Assembly (NCBI RefSeq): GCF_002967715.1
Contig: NZ_PUIA01000085.1
Span: 202,374-266,373, forward strand
Origin: Blastopirellula marina
GTDB taxonomy: Bacteria; Planctomycetota; Planctomycetia; Pirellulales; Pirellulaceae
Reading direction: 5' to 3'
DNA length: 64,000 nt
The notes below the pieces were generated by a model. The model ran no database searches and was not told the DNA's origin. It was given only the letters and a program-made list of their open reading frames with translations. Shown one piece after another: positions 24,477-33,657 of this stretch. The translations under genes and the position numbers were made by a program. The number at the start of each line of letters is the position of its first letter. Within the stretch, counting starts at the first letter, position 1.

Positions 24477-26237
24477 ATGAGTGATGCTACCCAGCCGTCC
24501 GGCTCTGCGCCTGACGAACAACCCATCGACGATATCAACACCACCGTCGAGCCCCCGACTTCCTTCTTCACCACGCTATCGTGGTTAGGTCCAGGGTTGA
24601 TCGTGGCTGGCTCCATCGTCGGCTCCGGCGAGTTGATCGCCACCACCAAGACCGGTGCCGAGGCAGGCTTTGCGCTGCTATGGCTGATCATCCTGGGCTG
24701 CGTGATCAAGGTTTTCGTCCAAGTCGAATTCGGCCGCTATACCATCACCTCGGGCAAGACGGCCCTGGATGGTCTGAACGAAATTCCCGGCCCTGCGGTC
24801 TCCTTCAAGGCCTGGGGCAAGCCGTACCGCGTGAACTGGCTGATGGTCTATTGGCTACTGATGACGCTGGCCAGCCTGGCTCAACTGGGCGGTATCGTCG
24901 GCAGTGTCGGCCAGGCCCTGCAAATTAGTATTCCTCTCACCGAAAGAGGGCGAACGTTTAACGAGTTCGCCAAAGCGCAAGCCGACATTCAAGTTCAAGA
25001 GACCCTGATCCGCCTGGCCACCGAACGTGGTGACAACGATGCCAAGCTGGCGGCCGAGTCTCGCATATCGGAACTGGAAGCCGCGCAAGGAGAGCTGTCT
25101 GCACGCTACCTGAGCCTTCGCCGGCTCGTCCAGACCGAGCAAGTCAATCTCGCCAACACGGCAGACGAATCGTCCGCGACACCGATCCAAGGTCGTATCC
25201 AAGAAGCACGCAACGAGATGGAGAGCATTAAGGCCTCGATTGTCAGCGTCGACGACAAAATCTGGGCAGGCATCATTGCCGTTATAACCTCAGTGCTGCT
25301 TTATCTGGGGCGATACCACTTCATCCAAAACTTCTCGACCGTCCTGGTCGCCGGGTTCACGTTGATTACGATCGGCAATCTTTGTGCCCTGCAGTTCACG
25401 CCAGAGTGGGCCATCTCCGGCAGCGAGGTACTCAAAGGACTAAGCTTCAGCCTGCCCGATGCATCGATCGCTGGCACCACGCCGATAATCACGGCCTTGG
25501 CAACCTTCGGCATCATCGGTGTCGGTGCGGCTGAACTGATTGCGTACCCTTACTGGTGCGTCGAAAAAGGATACGCTCGCTTCACCGGCAAACGAGACGA
25601 AAGCGACGGCTGGGCTCGCCGGGCAACTGGCTGGCTGAAGGTTATGCAGTGGGACTCGTGGGGATCGATGTTGGTCTACACGTTCGCTACCATCGCGTTC
25701 TATCTGCTGGGTGCCGCGATCCTCGGACGTACCGGCATGAACCCCGAGAGCACTGAGTTGATCCGCACGCTGAGCGTGATGTACGAACCTGTCTTCGGTT
25801 CGTTGGCACCCACGCTGTTTTTGTTTGGTGCGTTCGCCGTGCTTTACTCCACGTTCTTCGTCGCCAACGCAGGCCATGCCCGCGTCGACGCCGACGGCGT
25901 CCGGTTGTTCGGCATTATCCCTCCATCGGATCGCGCGTTGCACAACACAGTTTCCGTCTTCAACCTGGCGTTCCCACTCTTCTGTTTCCTGGTTTACACG
26001 TTCATTCCCAAGCCGGCTCAGTTGGTGCTACTCAGTGGGGTGATGCAGGCCATCATGCTGCCGATGCTCTCGGTGGCAGCCCTTTACTACCGGTATCGCC
26101 GCATCGATCCACGGCTGCGTCCTGGGATCTGGTGGGATCTCGGTTTGTGGACCTCCAGCTTTGGAATGCTGATCGCCGGTGGTTACCTGTTTTATGCCAA
26201 GCTTCCGGAAATCGCTCAGATACTAGGACTTGGCTAA
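24477..26237 (+). CDS. Divergent Nramp-family-like transporter with coiled-coil insert
   Basis: The 586-residue polytopic membrane protein follows the Nramp plan of about 11 helices. The first helix reads GPGLIVAGSIVGSGELIATT, where canonical Nramp has DPGN, and the sixth reads GAAELIAYPYWCVEKG, where canonical Nramp has a Met metal ligand. The usual transition-metal ligands are therefore absent. Between the fourth and fifth helices (about residues 154-262) is a polar Gln/Glu/Ala-rich segment predicted to be coiled-coil, unusual for the family. Substrate is uncertain: Mg2+ or another solute is possible. The gene is monocistronic. Confidence 0.75.
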   Translation: MSDATQPSGSAPDEQPIDDINTTVEPPTSFFTTLSWLGPGLIVAGSIVGSGELIATTKTGAEAGFALLWLIILGCVIKVFVQVEFGRYTITSGKTALDGLNEIPGPAVSFKAWGKPYRVNWLMVYWLLMTLASLAQLGGIVGSVGQALQISIPLTERGRTFNEFAKAQADIQVQETLIRLATERGDNDAKLAAESRISELEAAQGELSARYLSLRRLVQTEQVNLANTADESSATPIQGRIQEARNEMESIKASIVSVDDKIWAGIIAVITSVLLYLGRYHFIQNFSTVLVAGFTLITIGNLCALQFTPEWAISGSEVLKGLSFSLPDASIAGTTPIITALATFGIIGVGAAELIAYPYWCVEKGYARFTGKRDESDGWARRATGWLKVMQWDSWGSMLVYTFATIAFYLLGAAILGRTGMNPESTELIRTLSVMYEPVFGSLAPTLFLFGAFAVLYSTFFVANAGHARVDADGVRLFGIIPPSDRALHNTVSVFNLAFPLFCFLVYTFIPKPAQLVLLSGVMQAIMLPMLSVAALYYRYRRIDPRLRPGIWWDLGLWTSSFGMLIAGGYLFYAKLPEIAQILGLG

Positions 26238-26328
26238 CGGCGGATCGGCATGTGCCAGGCACAATCGATACAACCGGTGTGCCTGGAACAGCAAACTATT
26301 GCCACGGCGAAATTGAAGTCGACGCGTA

Positions 26329-26381
26329 ACAGGGCCAAAACCTACGTTTGAGAAACAGTACTCAAACGCAAAAGGCCCTGT
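26329..26381 (+). promoter_or_regulatory. Nested stem-loop ending 1 nt before the GT4 start codon
   Basis: The outer arms ACAGGGCC (26329-26336) and GGCCCTGT (26374-26381) and the inner arms CGTTTGAG (26345-26352) and CTCAAACG (26361-26368) are both perfect. The outer stem ends directly before the ATG at 26383. It could hide the start of translation, or it could terminate the upstream transcript. If translation starts at the later ATG 26434, the hairpin is simply an intergenic terminator. Confidence 0.5.
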
Positions 26382-26382
26382 C

Positions 26383-27555
26383 ATGTCCGAAGCGGCACCC
26401 CCCACCGAAGCACCCTCAGTTCTGTCGCCTGCCATGTCGGACGCTCCCGCCAAGCTCGCCAAGGTTGTGCATGTCATCAATGGCGAGCACTACTCCGGTG
26501 CCGAACGCGTTCAAGACCTGCTGGGCAAGTGCCTTCCCCAATTCGGCTACGACGCAAGCTTCGTCTGCGTGAAGCCAGGTAAATTCGCCGAAGCACGCGC
26601 CGCCGAGCAGTGCCCGATCTTCGATCTGCCCATGCGGCACCGGTTCGACCTGTGGCAAGCCAAGAATCTGGCCGACCTGGTGAAAGCAGAACAGTTCGAG
26701 GTGATCCACGCCCATACGCCCCGCACGGCGATGCTGGCCATGGGTGCTTCGTACCTGACCAAGGTTCCCTTCGTCTACCACGTTCATAGCCCGACCTCGC
26801 GTGACTCGACACGTAAACTGCAGAACTGGGTCAATCAAAAGATCGAACAGACTGCAATCGCCAACGCCTCGCAGCTGGTGTGTGTTTCCAACAGCCTGGC
26901 TGGTCATATGCGCAGCCTGGGTGTCAGTGACAACCGCCTGACCGTGGTGCACAACGGCGTGCCGTGCGTCGCCGACGTTCCTGAGCGGGAGCTTCCCAGC
27001 GGCATTTGGACACTCGGCACGGTCGCCTTGTTCCGACCACGCAAAGGGCTGGAAGTCTTGCTCGATGCGATGGCTCAGCTGCGTGAACAAGGGCACCTGA
27101 TTCGCCTGCGTGCGGTCGGCCCGTTCGAGACCTCCGAATATGAAGCCACCATCCACGAGCGTGTGCAGAAGCTGAAACTGGAAGACGCGATCGACTGGAT
27201 CGGTTTCACGCGTGACGTGAATGCCCAGTTCTCGCAAATGGACCTGTTCGTTCTGCCCAGCCTGTTTGGCGAAGGCCTACCGATGGTGGTCCTCGAAGCG
27301 ATGGCCGCCGGGACGCCGGTGGTGGCGACCGACGTGGAAGGAGTCACCGAGGCGATCACCGACGGCGAAAGCGGCATCATCGCCAAGCCCAACGATGCCG
27401 CGCATCTGGCCCAGCGGATCGAGGCCGTTCTTACCGGGCGAGAAGACTGGCGAAAGATTCGCACGACGGCCCTGGCTCGCCACGCCGAGTCGTTCTCGGA
27501 CGTCGCGATGACCCGCGGTGTCGCTGGCGTTTACGACCAGATTCTGCAGAAATAG
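26383..27555 (+). CDS. GT4-family glycosyltransferase
   Basis: The 390-residue protein has a GT-B fold. The N-terminal half has VVHVINGEHYSGAERV, where the G-A-E acceptor loop is typical, and IHAHTPRTAML. The C-terminal donor half has FRPRKGLEVLLDA and the conserved E-x7-E region EGLPMVVLEAMAAGTPVV. It probably transfers a nucleotide-activated sugar to an envelope polysaccharide or lipid. The first 17 residues are Pro/Ala-rich and may not be translated: ATG 26434 is an alternative. No other glycan genes are next to it. Confidence 0.88.
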   Translation: MSEAAPPTEAPSVLSPAMSDAPAKLAKVVHVINGEHYSGAERVQDLLGKCLPQFGYDASFVCVKPGKFAEARAAEQCPIFDLPMRHRFDLWQAKNLADLVKAEQFEVIHAHTPRTAMLAMGASYLTKVPFVYHVHSPTSRDSTRKLQNWVNQKIEQTAIANASQLVCVSNSLAGHMRSLGVSDNRLTVVHNGVPCVADVPERELPSGIWTLGTVALFRPRKGLEVLLDAMAQLREQGHLIRLRAVGPFETSEYEATIHERVQKLKLEDAIDWIGFTRDVNAQFSQMDLFVLPSLFGEGLPMVVLEAMAAGTPVVATDVEGVTEAITDGESGIIAKPNDAAHLAQRIEAVLTGREDWRKIRTTALARHAESFSDVAMTRGVAGVYDQILQK

Positions 27556-27571
27556 TCCACCCAATCGAGCC

Positions 27572-27592
27572 ACGTGACCAACCGTGTCACGT
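27572..27592. repeat. Small hairpin between GT4 and the repair operon
   Basis: ACGTGAC (27572-27578) and GTCACGT (27586-27592) pair perfectly around a 7-nt loop. There is no T-tract. It is a possible weak terminator or operator upstream of the repair operon. Confidence 0.35.
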
Positions 27593-27691
27593 ACCGGGGC
27601 GAAGATAGAGAAGTGTTGCCGGAAACGGTGGGTGACTTCACCTCCACGCCGAGGAGAGGTATCCTACCTGTGGCATGTTCCCTACCTCCCC

Positions 27692-30496
27692 ATGGACGGC
27701 TCGATGGTGATTTCTCGCGAATTTGTAACCTGGGACCGCCCCATCCTTCATTCGGCAGCCGATTGGCTGATCCAGTCGGCTACGGTCTCGCCTGAAAACC
27801 TCCCGCTGGTCGACCTTTCGCACTGCCTGGTCGTGGTCCCCGGCGGTTTGGCAGGCCGACGTCTGACTGAACTACTAATCCAAAAAGTGGAAAAAGACGG
27901 CCGCTCCCTCATTCCCCCCAGCATCATTACCGTTGGCCAACTGCCGGAATACCTGTACGAAGCCCAACTCCCTTTCGCCTCAGAATTGACGCAGCAATTT
28001 GCCTGGGGGGAAACGCTACGTGCGTTCGGCAACGAGCAGCTCAAACCGCTGATCCCCTTCCCCCCAGATGCGCACGACCTGGGCACATGGCGCGACTACG
28101 GCGATTCGGTGCGTCGCGTTTATCGCGAGCTCGTTTCCTACGCGTTCGACTTTGCCGAAGTCGCTCAGAAAGCCCACTCGCTGGAGGACTTCACCGAACA
28201 GCCGCGGTGGGACGTTCTCGCGAAACTGCAGAACGCCTATCTGAATCGACTCGACGCGTTGAAGGTATGGGACAAACAGTCCGCCAGGCGTCACGCAATC
28301 AAGTACGACGAATGCCACAGCGATAAGCACATCGTCCTTCTGGCCACGGTCGACCTCAATCGTGCGACGCGGCAGATGCTCGATCAGGTTGCCCAAAAAG
28401 GGGGACAGATCACCGCAATTGTCGGTGCGCCGGAACGCTGGTCGAATCACTTCGACGAGCATGGCTGCTTGATCCCTGATGCCTGGACCGACGAAACCAT
28501 CGAGCTCGACTGGCAATCGGTCGCCATCGTCGATGGTCCGACCCAACAAGCCGATGAGGCCGCTGGGGCGATCGCTGCCGTCGCTGACAAGTACACGGCC
28601 AAAGACGTGATCGTCGGCCTGCCTGACGAAAACCTGCTGGGGGAAGTTCGCCGCATCTTCGGCCAACACGGACTCAAGTGCCGCTTCGGTCCGGGCCGAC
28701 CGGTTACCAGCACCCTTCCCTTCCGCTTGATTGAAACAATCATCGAGCTTTCCCAAACGCGACAATACCACGCGTTGGCATCTGCCCTGAGGCACCCCGA
28801 TCTATTCGCCACGCTTAAATTTGCTCAACCTGGCATCGAGAAGCTCGATAACTGGTTTAACAATCGCCTGCCGGACGTCATTGATAACTCGATTCAAAAC
28901 GAAGAAGTATCGCAGGCCGTCGCCCAGCTCAACCAGTTGGCTGCTCCGTTTGTTGGACAGAAACGATCGCTGCCGGAGTGGGCCGATCAGGTTCGCGAGT
29001 TGCTGCTGGCCGTTTACGGCAGTCAAATCATCGACCTCGATACCGAAGACAACTTCCAACTTGCTCGTCCGCTGCAAGCGATCAACGAAGCGATGGCCCA
29101 ATGGAACGACATTCCTGAGTCCCTTTCGCAAGCGTTCGGGGCGTCCGAAATGCTGCGAGTACTCAAGAGCCAGCTCACCTCGTCGATGATTCCGGCCGAG
29201 CACGACCCCGATGCAATCGAAGCACTCGGTTGGCTCGAACTGCCGCTGATGGATGCACCCGTCTGCGTTATCACCAGCTTTAATGACGGCCTGATTCCCA
29301 GTGCCAACACGGCCGACCTGTTTCTGCCGAACTCGCTGCGAAACCTGCTGGGGTTGGAAGACGATTCGCTGCGTTATGCTCGTGATGCGTATCAGGTACA
29401 GGTCATTCAGCATTCGCGTGAAGTCGTAAAGTGGATCGTTCCCAAACGCAGCGCCGACGGCGACCCGCTGGCCCCCAGTCGACTTCTATTCACCGGCGGT
29501 ACCAGCGACCTGGCCCCGCGTGTGGTCAAATTTTTCGGCACGCCTGAGGATCCCCAGAACCCGGCCAAACAGCCTGGCACCACCTTGCAGGACCATCGCC
29601 AACGCATTGCCATTCCCATGCCGGAGCACCTGGACACGCTCGAGATGCCGGCCTGGGATCGTTTCTCGGCGACGCGTATCAACCAATATTTGAAGTGCCC
29701 TTATCGCTTCTTCCTGAAGTATGTCGTGGGGCTGCGGGGAGAAGACGACTGGAGCACCGAACTCGACGGCGGGGCGTTCGGCAACCTGGCTCACGACACG
29801 CTCCAGGCATTTGGCATCAGCGACGTGAAGAACTCGACCGACGAAAAGGTGATCTTCGATTTCCTGTCGTCGCAGCTGAGCGATGTGGCCGCCAAGCGTT
29901 ACGGCAAAAGCCCTCTGGCCACAATCAAGTTGCAGATCGAACAACTGCGTCTACGCCTGCGGGCCTTCGCGGCGGGTCAGGCGCAACAGCGTCAAGAAGG
30001 CTGGGTCATTCATCGCTGCGAAGCGGAAATCGCCGGGCCCTATCCGGCAATCGAAGTCGACGGCGTCGAGATCGAACTGGAAGGGCGTATCGACCGCATC
30101 GACCATCATCCCGAAACAGGGCAATGGGCCGTGTGGGACTACAAAACCGGCGACAGCACCGGCGATCCTGAAAAGGACCACCAGATCGGCCCTCGTGACG
30201 ACAAGAAGTGGGTGAGCGTCCAACTCCCCTTCTACCGTCACCTGGTGAAGAGTATCGGTATTCGCGGAGAAGTTTCGCTCGGATACATCACCCTTCCCAA
30301 GCTCGGCGAGGAAGTCCGCTTCCGCCAGGCCAAGTGGAATGACGACGATCTCGACACCGCCGATGCCACCATCATCCAGGCGATTCGTGATATCCGTGCA
30401 GGCGTCTTCTTCCCGCCTGGTGAGGCTCGTTATGAAGACGAATTCTCGCGAATCTGCCAAGACACCGTTCTCGGAAAATGGGAGCCTGCCCAATGA
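27692..30496 (+). CDS. AddB/RexB-like nuclease subunit (PD-(D/E)XK)
   Basis: The 934-residue protein (start uncertain: ATG 27692 or 27704, and the frame stays open to 27584) has an inactive-helicase-like N-terminal two thirds. The C-terminal nuclease domain begins with ATRINQYLKCPYRFFLKYV and has the catalytic DYK in VWDYKTGDS, preceded by VEIELEGRIDRIDHH. The four-cysteine Fe-S pattern of B. subtilis AddB is not complete: one Cys is in LKCPY and one near the C-terminus. It is the first gene of a four-gene overlapping operon and overlaps the next gene by ATGA. It should pair with the AddA-like protein to process double-strand DNA ends. Confidence 0.85.
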   Translation: MDGSMVISREFVTWDRPILHSAADWLIQSATVSPENLPLVDLSHCLVVVPGGLAGRRLTELLIQKVEKDGRSLIPPSIITVGQLPEYLYEAQLPFASELTQQFAWGETLRAFGNEQLKPLIPFPPDAHDLGTWRDYGDSVRRVYRELVSYAFDFAEVAQKAHSLEDFTEQPRWDVLAKLQNAYLNRLDALKVWDKQSARRHAIKYDECHSDKHIVLLATVDLNRATRQMLDQVAQKGGQITAIVGAPERWSNHFDEHGCLIPDAWTDETIELDWQSVAIVDGPTQQADEAAGAIAAVADKYTAKDVIVGLPDENLLGEVRRIFGQHGLKCRFGPGRPVTSTLPFRLIETIIELSQTRQYHALASALRHPDLFATLKFAQPGIEKLDNWFNNRLPDVIDNSIQNEEVSQAVAQLNQLAAPFVGQKRSLPEWADQVRELLLAVYGSQIIDLDTEDNFQLARPLQAINEAMAQWNDIPESLSQAFGASEMLRVLKSQLTSSMIPAEHDPDAIEALGWLELPLMDAPVCVITSFNDGLIPSANTADLFLPNSLRNLLGLEDDSLRYARDAYQVQVIQHSREVVKWIVPKRSADGDPLAPSRLLFTGGTSDLAPRVVKFFGTPEDPQNPAKQPGTTLQDHRQRIAIPMPEHLDTLEMPAWDRFSATRINQYLKCPYRFFLKYVVGLRGEDDWSTELDGGAFGNLAHDTLQAFGISDVKNSTDEKVIFDFLSSQLSDVAAKRYGKSPLATIKLQIEQLRLRLRAFAAGQAQQRQEGWVIHRCEAEIAGPYPAIEVDGVEIELEGRIDRIDHHPETGQWAVWDYKTGDSTGDPEKDHQIGPRDDKKWVSVQLPFYRHLVKSIGIRGEVSLGYITLPKLGEEVRFRQAKWNDDDLDTADATIIQAIRDIRAGVFFPPGEARYEDEFSRICQDTVLGKWEPAQ

Positions 30497-33400
30497 GCGA
30501 CAGTAACACTCCCTTTCCCAACACGTTAATTCGCGCCTCGGCCGGAAGTGGCAAGACGTTCCGTCTATCGAGCCGTTACCTGGGGATCGTCGCCCATAGT
30601 GGTCGCCCCGACGAAATCCTGGCCACCACGTTCACGCGTAAAGCGGCCGGTGAGATTCTCGATCGCATCATGATGCGTCTGGCCATCGCTGCGATCGACC
30701 CAGCCAAGCTGAACGAACTGAACGGTTCCCTCGAAGGGACACCACTTACCCAGGCAGACTGCCTTCGCACGCTGCATAAGATCCCGCAGCAGATGCATCG
30801 CCTGCAGGTTAAAACGCTCGATAGCCATTTCATCCGGCTTGCGCAGTGCTTTAGCTTCGAGTTGGGCCTGCCGCCTGATTGGACGATCCTCGACGACGTC
30901 GACGACCAGCGTCTGCGAATGGATGCCGTGAACCGTGTCCTTGCCCACCCGGAAACCGGCGAGGTCATCCAGTTGCTGCACCTGCTGAGCAAGGGGAGCT
31001 CCGAGCGCAGTGTTTCGCGGCTGGTGATGAATGTGGTCAACGATCTCTACGGCGTTTATCTCGACTCGGACGAGAACTCGTGGCAGGTTCTTTCCATGGC
31101 AGCCGCTCCCAAAGAAAAGGAAGTGGAAGATGCCATCGAGTTCCTCGACAGCTACCCTGCCGATCAGAAGTCGCTGAAGAAGGCGATGGTGGCCGACGTC
31201 GAGCGTTTTCGTGGTCAGCAGTGGCCGAAGTTCCTGGATACCGGACTGCCGCCGAAGATCGTCGCTGGCGAAGAGACCTACATGCGCAAAGCGATCCCCG
31301 ACGACGTCGTCCGCGTGTATCAAACGCTTGTACGCTATGTGCAAAGCATCTTGATCGGCCGCACTATCGATCAGAACCGGGGAGCCTACCAACTGCTCGA
31401 TCAGTTTCATACCCACTACGAACGACTCAAGTGGCAGCAGCGTGGATATCGCTTCGAAGACGTGACCCGCCGCCTGAGCGACGCCCTGGAGAATAGCTCC
31501 GAAATCCAGAACCAGTTCCGACTCGACCGAAAGATCGAGCATCTCTTGCTAGACGAATTCCAAGACACCTCGCCGGTGCAGTGGGACGTCATTCGCCCCG
31601 TCGCCCAGAAGATCGCCGCGCAACCCAAGGATCGCTCGATCTTGTGCGTGGGGGACATGAAGCAGGCCATCTATGCCTGGCGTGGGGGCGTTGCCGAGAT
31701 CTTCGATGCCGTCCAGAAAACACTGCCAGGCATCAACCCCGAGGACATGGACAAAAGCTACCGGTCTTCGCCGTTGATCATGGAAACGGTGAACCAGATC
31801 TTCGGCAAACTGGGCGAGTTCCCCGCCGCAGGCAAGATGCGCAGTGGCATCGATCACTGGCTGAAGTTCTTCCATCCGCACGAAACAGCCCGCCAGGAAC
31901 TGCCCGGCTATGTCACGCTCGAATCGGCACCGCTGGACCGGGAAGGAAAACCATGCGATGACCAGGTCATCGCCCATACGGCAAAACGCGTGGCCGAACT
32001 GCATCGCAAGGCACCTCATATATCGATTGGCGTTCTCGTCCGACGCAACGCTACGATCGCCTCGATGATCTACCTGCTCCGCGAGCTTGATGTGATGGCC
32101 AGCGAAGAAGGGGGCAATCCGCTGACCGACTCGGCCGCAGTGCAGTTGATGCTTTCGATCCTGGAATGGATCGATCACCCCGGCAACACGGCGGCACGCT
32201 TCCATGTGGCGCAGTCGCCGCTGGCCGTACTTTTGGGCCCGCCGGTGCAAACCAATGCCCAGTGGGAGCTGGTCGCTAACGATCTACGGCGTGAACTGCT
32301 GGTAAGCGGATACGGTGCCGCGATCAGTCGCTGGGCGAAGCATCTTCACCCGGAATGCACCCCGCGAGAACAACGTCGCCTGGAACAGCTCGAGCGATTG
32401 GCCTTCGCCTATCAGTCGAAAGCGACTCTTCGCAGCCAGGACTTCGTGCGATTCATCCAGTCGCAGCGTGTGGGGGATTCGTCGAGCGCGGCGGTGCGTG
32501 TGATGAACATCCACCAGTCGAAAGGGCTGGAGTTCGATGCCGTCTTCCTACCGGAACTCGACAATCGCATTCCCCCCCAAGCCGACAGCTTCGTGATGCG
32601 GCGCGACGAACAGATTGGACCGATCAGCGGCGTGACCCACTACGTCTCCGAGTCGCTTCAGCCGATGTTGCCAGAGGCCGTCCAACAGATCTTTGAAGAG
32701 ACGCAGCAAAAGAATGTTGTTGAAGCCCTGTGCGTGCTGTACGTTGCACTCACCCGAGCGGTCCATGCACTGCACATGGTCATCAAGCCGCGACCGATGC
32801 CCAAGTCCGGCGGTGAAGGTCCTTCGAAATCATTCTCAGGCATCATCCTCAACGGCCTGACCGATGTCGCGTACCCCAACGAAGAAGTCCTACTGTACCA
32901 CAGTGGCGATCCCAACTGGTACGAATCGACCGCCAGCGAGCACCACGAGATCGAAACGACGCAGGCCCCAGCCGAGGAACGCCTTCCGATCCAACTCAAG
33001 CCGACCTCGCCCGATGCCCTCGGCGAGTTCGTCGCCCCGTCGTCTCTGGAAGGGGGACGCATGCGACGCGTCAAGGATCTGCTGACGGCCAAAGTGGTGA
33101 CCGCCGGAATGCAGTATGGTTCGGCCATGCATCACTGGATGGAGTCGGTCGAATGGACCGAAACGTTCGTCGCCGATCGCGAAGCGATGATTGCCTCGGC
33201 ACGTGCCAAGTTTGGCGAGTTCGCCTACGCAGGGGCATTCGGTCACTTTCAATCGATCCTGAAATCCAACCCATCGACCGAACTCCTCGGTCAGAAACAG
33301 TACCAGTCGCATGCCTGGTGGCCAGGTGCCAGTGCTGGCGACACGCTGAGTGTCCAACGCGAGTTCCCCTTTGCGATCACGCACGAAGGATCGGTCCTGC

Positions 33401-33657
33401 GAGGATCGATCGACCGGTTGGTGCTGGTCCAGCAGGACGGCCAAGTGGTTGCCGCGGACGTGATCGACTTCAAAACTGACAAATTTGAGGACGATGCGGC
33501 CCTTCAAGAAAAAGTCGACCACTATCGCCCTCAGGTCAACGCTTACCGTCAGGCAGTCGCCCAGATCTTCAAGCTCCCTCGCTCTGCCATCCGCGGCACG
33601 CTTTTCTTCGTGCACGGACCGAAGATCATCACGTGGCAGGAGAAAGAAACCCCATGA
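30493..33657 (+). CDS. AddA-like UvrD-family helicase-nuclease
   Basis: The product is 1054 residues from ATG 30493, which overlaps the preceding stop (ATGA). It has Walker A ASAGSGKT (15-22), motif II LLLDEFQDTSP (about 350), helicase motif VMNIHQSKGLEFDAVFLPEL (about 670-690), and a C-terminal RecB-like nuclease domain with GSAMHHWME and VIDFKTDKF (catalytic D-x-K about residue 990). The architecture matches AddA: translocation on DNA followed by strand cutting. The overlap with the AddB-like and Mre11-like genes points to one repair complex or pathway. Confidence 0.9.
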   Translation: MSDSNTPFPNTLIRASAGSGKTFRLSSRYLGIVAHSGRPDEILATTFTRKAAGEILDRIMMRLAIAAIDPAKLNELNGSLEGTPLTQADCLRTLHKIPQQMHRLQVKTLDSHFIRLAQCFSFELGLPPDWTILDDVDDQRLRMDAVNRVLAHPETGEVIQLLHLLSKGSSERSVSRLVMNVVNDLYGVYLDSDENSWQVLSMAAAPKEKEVEDAIEFLDSYPADQKSLKKAMVADVERFRGQQWPKFLDTGLPPKIVAGEETYMRKAIPDDVVRVYQTLVRYVQSILIGRTIDQNRGAYQLLDQFHTHYERLKWQQRGYRFEDVTRRLSDALENSSEIQNQFRLDRKIEHLLLDEFQDTSPVQWDVIRPVAQKIAAQPKDRSILCVGDMKQAIYAWRGGVAEIFDAVQKTLPGINPEDMDKSYRSSPLIMETVNQIFGKLGEFPAAGKMRSGIDHWLKFFHPHETARQELPGYVTLESAPLDREGKPCDDQVIAHTAKRVAELHRKAPHISIGVLVRRNATIASMIYLLRELDVMASEEGGNPLTDSAAVQLMLSILEWIDHPGNTAARFHVAQSPLAVLLGPPVQTNAQWELVANDLRRELLVSGYGAAISRWAKHLHPECTPREQRRLEQLERLAFAYQSKATLRSQDFVRFIQSQRVGDSSSAAVRVMNIHQSKGLEFDAVFLPELDNRIPPQADSFVMRRDEQIGPISGVTHYVSESLQPMLPEAVQQIFEETQQKNVVEALCVLYVALTRAVHALHMVIKPRPMPKSGGEGPSKSFSGIILNGLTDVAYPNEEVLLYHSGDPNWYESTASEHHEIETTQAPAEERLPIQLKPTSPDALGEFVAPSSLEGGRMRRVKDLLTAKVVTAGMQYGSAMHHWMESVEWTETFVADREAMIASARAKFGEFAYAGAFGHFQSILKSNPSTELLGQKQYQSHAWWPGASAGDTLSVQREFPFAITHEGSVLRGSIDRLVLVQQDGQVVAADVIDFKTDKFEDDAALQEKVDHYRPQVNAYRQAVAQIFKLPRSAIRGTLFFVHGPKIITWQEKETP

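Noticed and set aside
30565..31542. Minus-strand ORF of 325 codons opposite the AddA-like helicase
   Set aside because: Helicase motifs on the plus strand are continuous through the region, and the antisense product shows no known domain.
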